DNA of 64,000 nucleotides, taken from assembly GCF_023074055.1 (NCBI RefSeq), contig NZ_JADPKR010000013.1, forward strand, positions 558,001 to 622,000, in the 5' to 3' direction. Below, in pieces: positions 1 to 7,541 of this stretch. The position numbers and the translations under genes were made by a program. Numbering within the stretch: the stretch's first letter is position 1; every line of letters starts with the position of its first letter. The stretch is from Bradyrhizobium sp. 141 (GTDB lineage Bacteria > Pseudomonadota > Alphaproteobacteria > Rhizobiales > Xanthobacteraceae). Below the pieces are notes generated by a model. It searched no databases. It saw only the letters and a list, made by a program, of their open reading frames with translations, and was not told the origin of the DNA.

Positions 1-519
1 TCGGGCGGCTGCATCTACACCACCGACTACGGCACCGATATCTCGAAGGGGCTGACGGACCTCAACACCATCATGCCCAATCCCGGCGACGGTAGCGCGA
101 CCGGTACACCGCAGGAAGTGGTCTTCCTCGTCACCGACGGCGTCGAGGACAAGCTCATCCCGAAGTCGGGGGGCAGCTGCGACCCCAACGCTACCTATCC
201 GCTTCCGTCAGCCAACTCCACGACTGCGCGATGCCAGCAACCGCTTAATACGGCGATATGCGATACCATTAAGAATCGAAACATTCGTATCGCGATCCTC
301 TACACCGAGTACCTGGAACTGCCGAGCGACAGCTGGTACACCAGCCGTATCTCGCAGTTCAACAATCCGTCCTCATCGACGGGCACGATCGCGCAACGGC
401 TGCAATCCTGTGCGTCACCGGGCCTGTACGCAAATGTCAAGAATGGTGGCGACATCAACAAGGCTCTGACGGACCTGTTCATCAAGGTCGCGTCCAGCAC
501 GGCCAGCCTCGTGAAGTAG
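1..519 (+). CDS. TadG-like pilus assembly protein, C-terminal part
   Basis: The reading frame is open from the first base of the window, so the 5' end lies outside; 172 residues are visible. The visible part carries a von Willebrand A-type stretch (FLVTDGVEDK, about residues 39-48), followed by a cysteine-containing segment and a short hydrophilic C-terminus. TadG proteins of alphaproteobacteria combine an N-terminal TadE-type membrane helix with such a vWA region and belong to the Tad/Flp pilus secretion system. Two TadE-like genes follow within 11 bp and in overlap, which supports the call. The N-terminal membrane helix cannot be checked here. TadG or another vWA-containing Tad protein is the likely identity. 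Confidence 0.75.
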   Translation, partial: SGGCIYTTDYGTDISKGLTDLNTIMPNPGDGSATGTPQEVVFLVTDGVEDKLIPKSGGSCDPNATYPLPSANSTTARCQQPLNTAICDTIKNRNIRIAILYTEYLELPSDSWYTSRISQFNNPSSSTGTIAQRLQSCASPGLYANVKNGGDINKALTDLFIKVASSTASLVK

Positions 520-529
520 GGAAAGGGCC

Positions 530-1087
530 ATGTTCGGATACGGTTCGACCATCATCAGACGCCGCAATCGCTGCGCCGCATTCGCGCAGGACAGCAGGGG
601 CGCCACGGCCGTCGAGTTCGCGCTCGTCGCCGCGCCGTTTCTCGCCCTCGTCATCGCACTCATTCAGACGTTTCTGGTCTTCTTCGCCCAGCAGATGCTC
701 GAATCCGTCGTGCGCCAATCGGCGCGGCTTGTCATGACTGGACAGGTTCAGTCCGCGAACATGACGCAGGCGGTTTTCAAGCAGAAGGTCTGCGACCAGA
801 TCGTGATCCTGTTCACTTGCAACGGCCTGATGATCGACATGCAGGTCGCAACCTCGTGGAATTCCGCGAACACGGCGTTGCCGACCCTGACCTACGATGC
901 ATCGGGCAAGGTCTCCAATGTCTGGCTGTACGATCCGGGCGACGCCGGCGATATCGTCGTGCTCCGCGTGATGTACGAGTGGCCGGTCGTCCTCGGCCCG
1001 CTCGGTTTCAACCTCTCGAATCTCAGCAACGGCAATCGGCTGATCATGTCGTCTGCCGCGTTCCAGAACGAGCCAGGAGCTACCTGA
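530..1087 (+). CDS. TadE-family pseudopilin
   Basis: 185 residues. A short basic N-terminus is followed by RGATAVEFALVAAPFLAL (about residues 22-40), the typical TadE motif of a glycine/alanine-TAVEFA cleavage region running straight into a single membrane helix. The rest is a periplasmic domain with two cysteines. TadE proteins are minor pseudopilins of the Tad/Flp pilus, processed by a TadV-type prepilin peptidase and held in the inner membrane. The gene starts 11 bp after the TadG-like gene and its stop overlaps the start of the next gene, so all three probably form the end of one operon. Confidence 0.85.
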   Translation: MFGYGSTIIRRRNRCAAFAQDSRGATAVEFALVAAPFLALVIALIQTFLVFFAQQMLESVVRQSARLVMTGQVQSANMTQAVFKQKVCDQIVILFTCNGLMIDMQVATSWNSANTALPTLTYDASGKVSNVWLYDPGDAGDIVVLRVMYEWPVVLGPLGFNLSNLSNGNRLIMSSAAFQNEPGAT

Positions 1088-1743
1088 TGATCTCCGCCCT
1101 GTCGTCTCGCGCCCGGCACCTGTTGACCGATGTCCGCGCCGTTGCAGCGACGGAGTTCGCCATCGTGACGCCGTTCATGCTGGTGCTCTATATCGGTGGC
1201 GTCGAGCTCGGCAATGGGCTCGCCATGAACGTCAAGGTCAGCGCGACCGCGCACAGTGTCGCCGACATGATCACGCAGAACACCGCCGTTAGCACGACCC
1301 AGATGGACGGCATTCTCGCGGCCGCGAGTGCCATCATGGCTCCATATCCCACCAAGAGTGGCAGCACCTCCTTGATGACGATCACCGTCTCGGAGGTCTC
1401 GACGGACAGCAACGGCAATGCGACGGTGCGATGGAGCAAGTCGACAAGCTCCTCGGGCGCACGAACCGTCGGTCAGCAGATGACCTTGTCGTCCTTTACC
1501 GCGCCCGGCGGCACCACCAATGCCAACATCTCCCTCATCCTGAGCGAGGTGTCCTATGACTACACGCCGAACCTCGGCTTCACCATCGCGGGCACCATCA
1601 AGCTGTCCGACAGCTACTATCTGTTCCCGCGCTGCTCGACCAACGGCCCGGGCGGCTCCTCGAGCTTTCCTTATTACGACGTGAAATATCCGGCGACGTC
1701 CACCTGCACCTGTGTCCAGCATTTGCAGCAGAAGAGCTGTTAA
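1087..1743 (+). CDS. second TadE/TadG-type pseudopilin
   Basis: 218 residues from the ATG that overlaps the preceding stop (ATGA). An upstream in-frame extension exists but lies entirely inside the previous gene, so the overlap start is preferred. The N-terminus shows AVAATEFAIVTPFMLVLYIG (about residues 17-36), a TadE-like cleavage motif plus one membrane helix. The periplasmic part is rich in Ser, Thr and Gly and ends with a cysteine cluster (CTCVQHLQQKSC). Having two such proteins after a TadG is the usual arrangement of the minor pseudopilin part of tad loci. Confidence 0.8.
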   Translation: MISALSSRARHLLTDVRAVAATEFAIVTPFMLVLYIGGVELGNGLAMNVKVSATAHSVADMITQNTAVSTTQMDGILAAASAIMAPYPTKSGSTSLMTITVSEVSTDSNGNATVRWSKSTSSSGARTVGQQMTLSSFTAPGGTTNANISLILSEVSYDYTPNLGFTIAGTIKLSDSYYLFPRCSTNGPGGSSSFPYYDVKYPATSTCTCVQHLQQKSC

Positions 1744-1795
1744 GTCGCGCGGGGCCGGGCGATCGCATTACGGCAATTCGCGCGAGCTGACGCGC

Positions 1796-1935
1796 GCCTC
1801 GTCCTTCGGGACGACCGCTCCGCGGTCTCCTCAGGATGAGGCTAAGCAGCACCGGTTCCTGTTGAAACCGGTGCCGCGCACCCGATCCTCATCCTGAGGG
1901 CCCGCCAACGGCGGGCGTCTCGAAGGATGGCCACA
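1796..1935. repeat. two palindromic repeat units of the 'cctcaggatgagg' type
   Basis: The 373 bp between the pilus genes and the TetR gene hold two related inverted elements. The first (about 1796-1842) runs from a cctcgtccttcggg-like arm to tcctcaggatgagg. The second (about 1887-1930) runs from tcatcctgagg through a gcccgccaacggcgggc hairpin to tcgaaggatgg. A single unit with similar ends is at 54447-54511. They look like dispersed extragenic palindromes. I see no gene in this gap. Confidence 0.7.
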
Positions 1936-2081
1936 GGCCAAATCGCCCATCTGCGATTGCCCTGCGGGAGCGGCATTTCTTCGCACATCGAAGTATGGCC
2001 CGCCAAGGCTCGCATTCACGCGCCAGCAGCGCCGGTACACTGTCGCTGCAAACAGGCTTGGCAGCACATTCAATCGACGGG

Positions 2082-2110
2082 TTGATTTTCCAAGCCGATC
2101 GGTCTAATAA
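2082..2110 (+). promoter_or_regulatory. promoter with palindromic operator of the TetR gene
   Basis: A -35-like TTGATT (2082-2087) and a -10-like TAATAA (2105-2110) are separated by 17 bp. The spacer contains the palindrome CCGATCGG (2095-2102), extended on the right as GATCGGTCTA. TetR-family regulators commonly repress their own gene from such a site. The -10 box ends 6 bp before the ATG, so transcription would begin at or next to the start codon. Confidence 0.5.
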
Positions 2111-2116
2111 ATCCTC

Positions 2117-2779
2117 ATGAGCAGCGAAGCCTCGGTTTCAGAGCCGCGTCGACGAGGTCGTCCTCCCAGGGACCAGTCGCATCCGAATGCGCCGCGCGCG
2201 CGTCTGCTGCGTACCGGTGTTGCGATCCTGACCGAGAAGGGATTCAGCGCCGTAGGCGTGGACGAGATCCTGGCCTCCGCGGACGTGCCGAAGGGGTCGT
2301 TCTATCACTACTTCGGCAGCAAGGAGGCGTTTGGTCTCGCGCTGATCGATGCCTATGCGGCCTATTTCGCGCGCAAGCTGAATCGATGGTTCGACGATGC
2401 AGAGCGGGCTCCGCTGGAGCGCCTGCGCGATTTCATCGCAGACGCCCGGTCGGGCATGGCCCGCCACGGCTATCGACGTGGCTGTCTCGTCGGCAATCTC
2501 GGACAGGAGATGGGGGCCCTGCCGGAGCCGTTCCGAATGCGCCTCGCCGCCGTTTTCAGGGATTGGGAGATGCGGACCTCACGCTGCCTCCGCGCGGCGC
2601 AGGCGGCGGGTGACATCCCCAAGGGCATCGATTGCGACAGCCTCGCGCATTTCTTCTGGATCGGCTGGGAGGGGGCGGTGCTGCGGGCGAAGCTGGAAAG
2701 ACGTCCCGATGCGCTCGACGTCTTCGCGCGCGGATTTCTCGCGATGATCCAGGCCAACGACATGGGGCCACGACGGTGA
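2117..2779 (+). CDS. TetR/AcrR-family regulator (AcuR-like)
   Basis: 220 residues. After a basic, proline-rich N-terminus (RRRGRPPRD) comes the HTH, with GFSAVGVDEILASADVPKGS and then FYHYFGSKEAFGLALIDAY (about residues 40-78). The C-terminal ligand domain resembles the AcuR-type subgroup (GYRRGCLVGNLGQEMG). The ATG has no Shine-Dalgarno sequence and lies directly after the predicted -10 box, which suggests a leaderless mRNA. The downstream AhpD-like, acyl-CoA dehydrogenase and CoA-transferase-like genes share its strand and are the obvious candidate targets. The ligand, probably a CoA ester or small acid, is a guess. Confidence 0.85.
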   Translation: MSSEASVSEPRRRGRPPRDQSHPNAPRARLLRTGVAILTEKGFSAVGVDEILASADVPKGSFYHYFGSKEAFGLALIDAYAAYFARKLNRWFDDAERAPLERLRDFIADARSGMARHGYRRGCLVGNLGQEMGALPEPFRMRLAAVFRDWEMRTSRCLRAAQAAGDIPKGIDCDSLAHFFWIGWEGAVLRAKLERRPDALDVFARGFLAMIQANDMGPRR

Positions 2780-2910
2780 GCAATAGTTTCATCGAGAATG
2801 AACGCGGGCAAACAGTCCGTTGAACTGGCAGAGCTTCCGCTGGACAGGTTGCCCGAGGGGGCGTGTGATCGTACCGATTTCCATCGACTAACACTGAGGA
2901 TATTCAGGCC

Positions 2911-3486
2911 ATGACCAAGGCACTTGCAGTCAGTCGCTTCCCCGTCCCTGATCTGGCCGACATGCCAGACGACATCCGCGCCCGTATCCTGGCTGTCCAG
3001 GAGAAGTCCGGCTTCATTCCGAACGTGTTTCTCGTGCTGGCGCACCGGCCGGACGAATTTCGCGCGTTTTTTGCCTATCACGATGCGCTGATGGACAAGC
3101 CCGGCAACCTCACCAAGGCAGAGCGGGAAATGATCGTGGTTGCGACCAGCAACCTCAATCAATGCCAATATTGCGTCATCGCGCATGGCGCGATCCTGCG
3201 CATCCGGGCCAAGGATCCGCTGATCGCCGATCAGGTCGCGGTCAACTACCGCAAGGCTGATATCACCGACCGGCAGAAGGCGATGCTCGACTTCGCCGTA
3301 TGCGTGTCGACCGAGGCCTACAAGGTTTCCGAATCCGATTTCGCCACTCTGAAATCGCACGGGTTCACGGAAGACGACATCTGGGACATTGCCGCGATCT
3401 CGGCCTTCTTCGGCCTCTCCAACCGGCTTGCCAACGTCACCAGCATGCGTCCGAACCCGGAATTCTACAGCATGGGACGCGGCTGA
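2911..3486 (+). CDS. AhpD-like peroxidase-related protein
   Basis: 191 residues. The central AhpD/carboxymuconolactone-decarboxylase fold is marked by an upstream Glu, then C85-Q-Y-C88 and H92 (NQCQYCVIAHG), the usual CxxC-x3-H active site of AhpD-like peroxidases. The length and the C-terminal NRLANVTSMRPNPEFYSMGR end match the 'uncharacterised peroxidase-related enzyme' subfamily. Such proteins reduce peroxides or act in thiol redox chemistry, but the physiological substrate is not known. It lies 131 bp after the TetR gene and 57 bp before the acyl-CoA dehydrogenase, so a shared operon is likely. It could protect against peroxide formed by flavin enzymes of the pathway. Confidence 0.85.
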   Translation: MTKALAVSRFPVPDLADMPDDIRARILAVQEKSGFIPNVFLVLAHRPDEFRAFFAYHDALMDKPGNLTKAEREMIVVATSNLNQCQYCVIAHGAILRIRAKDPLIADQVAVNYRKADITDRQKAMLDFAVCVSTEAYKVSESDFATLKSHGFTEDDIWDIAAISAFFGLSNRLANVTSMRPNPEFYSMGRG

Positions 3487-3543
3487 CGGGGCTGACTGAC
3501 ATCTTCGGCAAACACGCTCGCCCGTGCGGAATGGAGAACGGTC

Positions 3544-4758
3544 ATGGAACTCTCATCCCAGCAACTGGCCTTGAAGGAAAAGGCTGCGGCGCTCTCGAAC
3601 GGGATGATACGGACGCGTGCTGCCGACATCGATCAGTCGCGTGAATATCCATGGGACGTCGTCGAGGCGCTGAAGGCCGAGCGCTTCATGGGAATGACCA
3701 TTCCGCCGGAATATGGCGGCGAGGGTCGGAGCTTCCTCGACACGGTGTTGGTCATCGAGGAAATCGCCCGGTCCTGTACCGTCTCCGCGCGCATCGTGGT
3801 CGAGGCCAATATGGGCGCCATCTCGACCGTCATGGCCTATGGGACCGAGGCGCAGAAGAAGCGCGCTGCCGATCTCGTCCTCGGGGGCGACAAGCCGGCC
3901 ATTTGCATCACGGAGCCCGATGCGGGGAGCGATGCGAGCGGAATGACCACGCGAGCCGACAAACGTGGCAACCGCTACGTGCTCAACGGCAGGAAGCATT
4001 GGATCACCGGCGCCGGGGTGTCCCGCCTTCACCTGATCTTTGCCCGTGTGTTCGATGAGAGTGGCGAGGAGCTGGGCGTCGGTGGCTTCCTGGCCATACG
4101 CGGCGAGGTGCAAGGCCTCCGCGTCAGCAAGCGCGAAACGACGATGGGGCTGTGCGGCATGCCCGAGGGCGAGCTCGTCTTCGAGGACCTCGAGATCACG
4201 CCGGACATGGTGCTGCTGCCTCCATCGGGCTTCAAGCGCGGCTTTGCCGACCTCATCAATGCCTACAACAGTCAGCGCGTCGGCGCCGGCACGGTCGCCA
4301 TGGGGATTGCGGCCGGCGCACTGGAGCACGCCATCGCATGGGCGAAGACGCGCGAGCAGTTCGGCCGGCCGATCGGCGAGTTTCAAGGTCTGCACTGGAT
4401 GCTCGCCGACATGCAGACGCAACTGACCGCATCGCGCCTGATGCTGCACGCGGCTGCTGCTTCACGCGGACCGGGCGGCAGCTCGTTCCCGGATCCAATG
4501 CTTGCCGCCCAGGCGAAGATCTTCGCCTCGGAAGCCGCGATCAAGATCGTCAATGACGCCCTGCAGGTGTTCGGAGCGCGCGGCTATTCGCGCGACTTTC
4601 CGCTCGAACGCATGGCGCGCGATGTCCGCATGTTCACGATCGGCGGCGGCACGGCTCAGGTGCTGCGCACTTTGGTAGCTGGCAAGGTCCTGGGCTGGAA
4701 GCTGCCGCAGACGCGCGATGGCTACGTCGCGTCGAGGGACCTTACGGAAAAGAACTAG
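3544..4758 (+). CDS. acyl-CoA dehydrogenase family protein, catalytic base replaced
   Basis: 404 residues with the three-domain acyl-CoA dehydrogenase layout. The FAD/substrate signature CITEPDAGSDASGM falls near residues 120-135, the R-E-Q-F-G-R-P-I-G-E-F-Q motif near 277-288, and the C-terminal nucleotide-binding motif is FTIGGGTAQVLR. In short- and medium-chain enzymes that last motif reads YEGTxxIxR and its Glu is the catalytic base; here the position is Gly. The alternative base position used by isovaleryl-CoA dehydrogenases, near NAYNSQRVGAG, also has no Glu. The protein may therefore act as a reductase-like or modified dehydrogenase. It probably shares a transcript with the CoA-transferase-like pair. 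Confidence 0.85.
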   Translation: MELSSQQLALKEKAAALSNGMIRTRAADIDQSREYPWDVVEALKAERFMGMTIPPEYGGEGRSFLDTVLVIEEIARSCTVSARIVVEANMGAISTVMAYGTEAQKKRAADLVLGGDKPAICITEPDAGSDASGMTTRADKRGNRYVLNGRKHWITGAGVSRLHLIFARVFDESGEELGVGGFLAIRGEVQGLRVSKRETTMGLCGMPEGELVFEDLEITPDMVLLPPSGFKRGFADLINAYNSQRVGAGTVAMGIAAGALEHAIAWAKTREQFGRPIGEFQGLHWMLADMQTQLTASRLMLHAAAASRGPGGSSFPDPMLAAQAKIFASEAAIKIVNDALQVFGARGYSRDFPLERMARDVRMFTIGGGTAQVLRTLVAGKVLGWKLPQTRDGYVASRDLTEKN

Positions 4759-4815
4759 GGCGCCGTCGTGAGTGACTGCGGCGTCCGGATTGGGACTCGA
4801 GGGAGAGGTGCAGAG

Positions 4816-5622
4816 ATGACAGAGTTCGTAACGCCGCAGAAGATGGCGGAGATGATTCCGTCGGGGTGCAAGCTTGGTTTGGCGCCGGATGACTACGGCG
4901 CGTCGCCCAGATTGGTTCGGATGCTGATCGATCGCGGCATTCGTGATCTCCATGTGGTCTGTGCGCCGATTGGCGGCATGCAGGTCGATATGTTGATCGG
5001 CGCCGGCGCTGTGGCTACGCTGGAGACGAGCGCCGTCAGTCTCGGCGAAGCGGGCGGTGCGCCCTGTTTCAGCCGGGCTGTCCGCGACGGATCCATTCGC
5101 CTTCGTGATGCCACTTGTCCCGCGGTGTTCGCGGGCCTGACCGCCGCGGAGAAGGGGGTTCCGTTCATGCCGATCCGCGGCATCATCGGTAGCGACGTCC
5201 TAGAGAAACGGGACGACTGGAAGGTGACGTCCAACCCGTTCGACGATGGTGAGCAGATCGTCGTTGTCTCGGCGATTCAGCCCGACATCGCCTTGTTTCA
5301 TGCGCCTGAAGCGGACCGGTTTGGCAACGTTCGGCTGGGGCGTCGGCGCGAGGTGATGTTGCTGGCCCATGCGTCGAAGAAGGCGTTCGTGACCGTCGAG
5401 CGCATCTCTGATGTGTCGCTGCTCGAGGATGAGAAAATGGCCGCGGGCGTCTTGCCCGCGATCTACGTGAGTGCGGTGGCACAGCTTCAGAACGGTGGAT
5501 GGCCCACGGGGCTTTACGCGGAGTATCCCAGGGACGGGCAGGAGATCGAGAAATACGCCCGAGCGGCGCGCTCCCCGGAAGGATTTTTGGCCTACGTCCG
5601 GGACTCCAGGAGCGCCGCATGA
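4816..5622 (+). CDS. CoA-transferase-like alpha subunit (GctA/IpdA type)
   Basis: 268 residues from the ATG preceded by GGGAGAGG at 7 bp; an upstream in-frame GTG at 4768 is less convincing. The family I CoA-transferase alpha fold is suggested by the GGMQVDMLIGAGAV segment, GLTAAEKGVPFMPIRGIIGSD, and the PDIALFHAPEADRFGNV motif shared by glutaconate CoA-transferase subunit A and IpdA. The stop overlaps the start of the beta gene (ATGA), so the two are translationally coupled and probably form a heteromer. The reaction could be CoA transfer or, as in IpdAB, hydrolytic ring cleavage of a CoA ester. Confidence 0.8.
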   Translation: MTEFVTPQKMAEMIPSGCKLGLAPDDYGASPRLVRMLIDRGIRDLHVVCAPIGGMQVDMLIGAGAVATLETSAVSLGEAGGAPCFSRAVRDGSIRLRDATCPAVFAGLTAAEKGVPFMPIRGIIGSDVLEKRDDWKVTSNPFDDGEQIVVVSAIQPDIALFHAPEADRFGNVRLGRRREVMLLAHASKKAFVTVERISDVSLLEDEKMAAGVLPAIYVSAVAQLQNGGWPTGLYAEYPRDGQEIEKYARAARSPEGFLAYVRDSRSAA

Positions 5623-6365
5623 GCGAGGCGTGCACCAGCCGTGAGTTGATGATCTACACGATCTCGCGGCTGCTGAAGGGCGTGCGGCATGTTGCGGTTG
5701 GTCAATCGTCGCCGATGCCGGCGGCTGGAGCGATGCTGTTGCGGGCGATTAACCAGCGTGACGGACTGGAGCACGTGCAGGTCTCGATCCTCGGCTCGGT
5801 CAAGCACAATTCCTTCACCGGCGGTGCCGAGGAGTTGTTCGATTGTGCCGCGCAGGGACGCCTCGACGCCTTCTTTCTCGGCGGAGGCCAGATCGACGGC
5901 CAGGGCAATGTCAATCTCGTCGGCACCGGCGACTATCCGAACAATCCCGTCCGATGGCCCGGCTCGTTCGGCTCGGCCTACCTGTATTTCCTGGTTCCGC
6001 GGGTCATACTGTTCCGTGAAGAGCATAGCTTGCGATCCCTGGTCGAGCGCGTCGACTTCGTGTCTGCGCCTGGTGTTACCGACGAGACGGTCTATCGGCG
6101 CGGCGGGCCTCATGCGCTGCTGACCAATGCGGCGCTGTTTTCCTTCGAACGAGAGGCGGGACGTTTCCGTCTCGAAAGCACGCATCCCGGCCACGATTGG
6201 CGCGACATTCGCGGCACGACGGGCTTCGCGTACGATAACGAGCAATGCGAGGCCACGACGCCGTCGCCGGACGAGGCGACACTGGCATTGATCCGGGGAC
6301 GGATTCGCGAGGAACTGCGCGAATGCTATCCGCAGTTCGCGGGCAATATGCCGGGTCCGTGTTAG
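5619..6365 (+). CDS. CoA-transferase-like beta subunit without the usual catalytic Glu
   Basis: 248 residues, starting in the ATGA overlap with the alpha gene. It matches the GctB/IpdB-type beta subunit in length and in FFLGGGQIDGQGNVNLVGTGD (about residues 88-108) and FVSAPGVTDET. Family I CoA-transferases carry a catalytic Glu in an ESG or SENG motif after the first third of the beta chain. Here the matching strand reads VSILGSVKHNSF and has no Glu. IpdAB of mycobacteria, a CoA-ester hydrolase of steroid ring degradation, also lacks it. The pair is therefore more likely a hydrolase or lyase than a transferase, but the substrate is unknown. Confidence 0.75.
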   Translation: MSEACTSRELMIYTISRLLKGVRHVAVGQSSPMPAAGAMLLRAINQRDGLEHVQVSILGSVKHNSFTGGAEELFDCAAQGRLDAFFLGGGQIDGQGNVNLVGTGDYPNNPVRWPGSFGSAYLYFLVPRVILFREEHSLRSLVERVDFVSAPGVTDETVYRRGGPHALLTNAALFSFEREAGRFRLESTHPGHDWRDIRGTTGFAYDNEQCEATTPSPDEATLALIRGRIREELRECYPQFAGNMPGPC

Positions 6366-6417
6366 GATCTCGCGTCTGGCATTTTGCGACTTATGTCAAT
6401 TTAGGGCGCGTACTCGC

Positions 6418-6711
6418 CTGCTTCGCGATGGGGGGCAACTCGCCCCTTATCAAAGCGCTTGGCTTGAGGATGCCTATGCGTGGCTGAACGCCCATCTACC
6501 TTGTCCGCCATTCTCAACGAGCAACTGGGGACCAGAAGCAGTTTCTTGGTTTAAGGACACGGCCGAACCCTCGATTAAAAAGATGTGGGAAATCGCGGTT
6601 CTGCTCGAAGAGCATGGCACCGCAGTGCGCCTTCTCAGATCGAAGAACCCGGGAAAGATTATCTATGAGGACGACTTCCAGATCGTAGTTCGGGAGTGGA
6701 AGCGCCTTTAG
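6418..6711 (+). pseudogene. start-less remnant of a small hypothetical gene
   Basis: Frame 1 is open and protein-like across about 97 codons: it includes GQLAPYQSAWLEDAYAWLN, then WGPEAVSWFKDTAEPSIKKM, and ends IIYEDDFQIVVREWKRL. Trp-rich composition and the alternation of acidic and aromatic residues suggest a real protein. The frame has no ATG before position 6583, and no GTG or TTG with a ribosome site. The 5' end appears lost or joined to unrelated sequence just after the CoA-transferase stop. A short product starting at 6583 (42 residues) cannot be excluded. I do not recognise the family. The following 203 bp up to RidA show nothing further. Confidence 0.5.
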
Positions 6712-6914
6712 ACGGGAGCCGAACGCCCCTGTCTCCTTTGGGTCAGGCATCGAAGAACTCAGAACGAGTATCCCGGCTGCTCTGCCCCTCATTGCCGACA
6801 GGAAAGACTTCGGATCGAGTTTGTCGCGAAGGGCCAGAAGCTGAAGTGTCCGTTATCGCGGTCGTGTGCTATTCCGTTCTGGCGCCGTCAGCCCGCACCA
6901 AATAGGGAGCTGCA

Positions 6915-7334
6915 ATGAGCCGATCCATAAAGGTCGCTGCAGGATTGTTTGATAGTCGACCGTATGGCTTTGCTGAGGTCGCAGTCGTCCGGACGCCGTT
7001 CGGCGACGTTGCAAATGTTTCTGGCCAAGTCGCTTGGGATGCCGATCGAAAAATCATTGGTGTCGGTGACATCGCGCGTCAACTTGAAAAGAGCCTCGAA
7101 AATCTAGCTGTCGCACTGGCTTCGGTTGGCGCGACGCTCAATGACGTCGGCGCACTTCGCCTCTACATCAAGCAGGAATATCTGCACGAAAGCGAGGCGA
7201 TCAGTGGCGCGCTCAGGGCAACATTCGGAGACAATCCGCCTTGCGCAACGTGGATGGGGTTGCCGAGCCTCGCCAACGACGCGTTCCTGATTGAGGTGGA
7301 GCCTTCCAGCGTTTTCCTTGCGCGCGTCGTGTGA
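6915..7334 (+). CDS. RidA/YjgF-family protein
   Basis: 139 residues. The RidA (YjgF/YER057c/UK114) fold is indicated by VSGQVAWDADRKIIGVGDIARQ (about residues 35-56), the long helix LEKSLENLAVALASVGATLNDV, the strand LRLYIKQEYL, and a C-terminal LIEVEPSSVF. RidA proteins deaminate reactive enamine/imine intermediates released by PLP enzymes. The canonical arginine of RidA-subfamily members (in an RxxxxV motif near the end) is not evident, so this may be one of the YjgF subgroups without deaminase activity. A GGGAGCTGC stretch just before the ATG serves as ribosome site. It is monocistronic in appearance. Confidence 0.85.
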   Translation: MSRSIKVAAGLFDSRPYGFAEVAVVRTPFGDVANVSGQVAWDADRKIIGVGDIARQLEKSLENLAVALASVGATLNDVGALRLYIKQEYLHESEAISGALRATFGDNPPCATWMGLPSLANDAFLIEVEPSSVFLARVV

Positions 7335-7335
7335 A

Positions 7336-7359
7336 CGTCCGCTTTGGGGTCACAAGCTG
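7336..7359. repeat. short dispersed repeat, 'gggtcacaagcgg' family, copy A
   Basis: The segment has the core ctttggggtcacaagctg right after the RidA stop. The same core occurs at 10750-10771 and 12131-12150. Bradyrhizobium and relatives carry many such degenerate sequences, in which tccgctttgggtc and its near-complement alternate. About 200 bp here hold no gene. Confidence 0.55.
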
Positions 7360-7541
7360 ACGCGTGGCGGGCAGTGCGGCAAGGTCAACTATGGGCCAAT
7401 TGCAGACGTCCGCCGTCCGTCAGTCGGGCTTGTTAGAGGTGGCATCACGGCGTTCGGACTGGCTCGACTGGACGACTTGGGTTTTCTGCATGACGACGCA
7501 AAAATGTACGTATGACCGATCATCACCAGTGCGGTCTCCGG

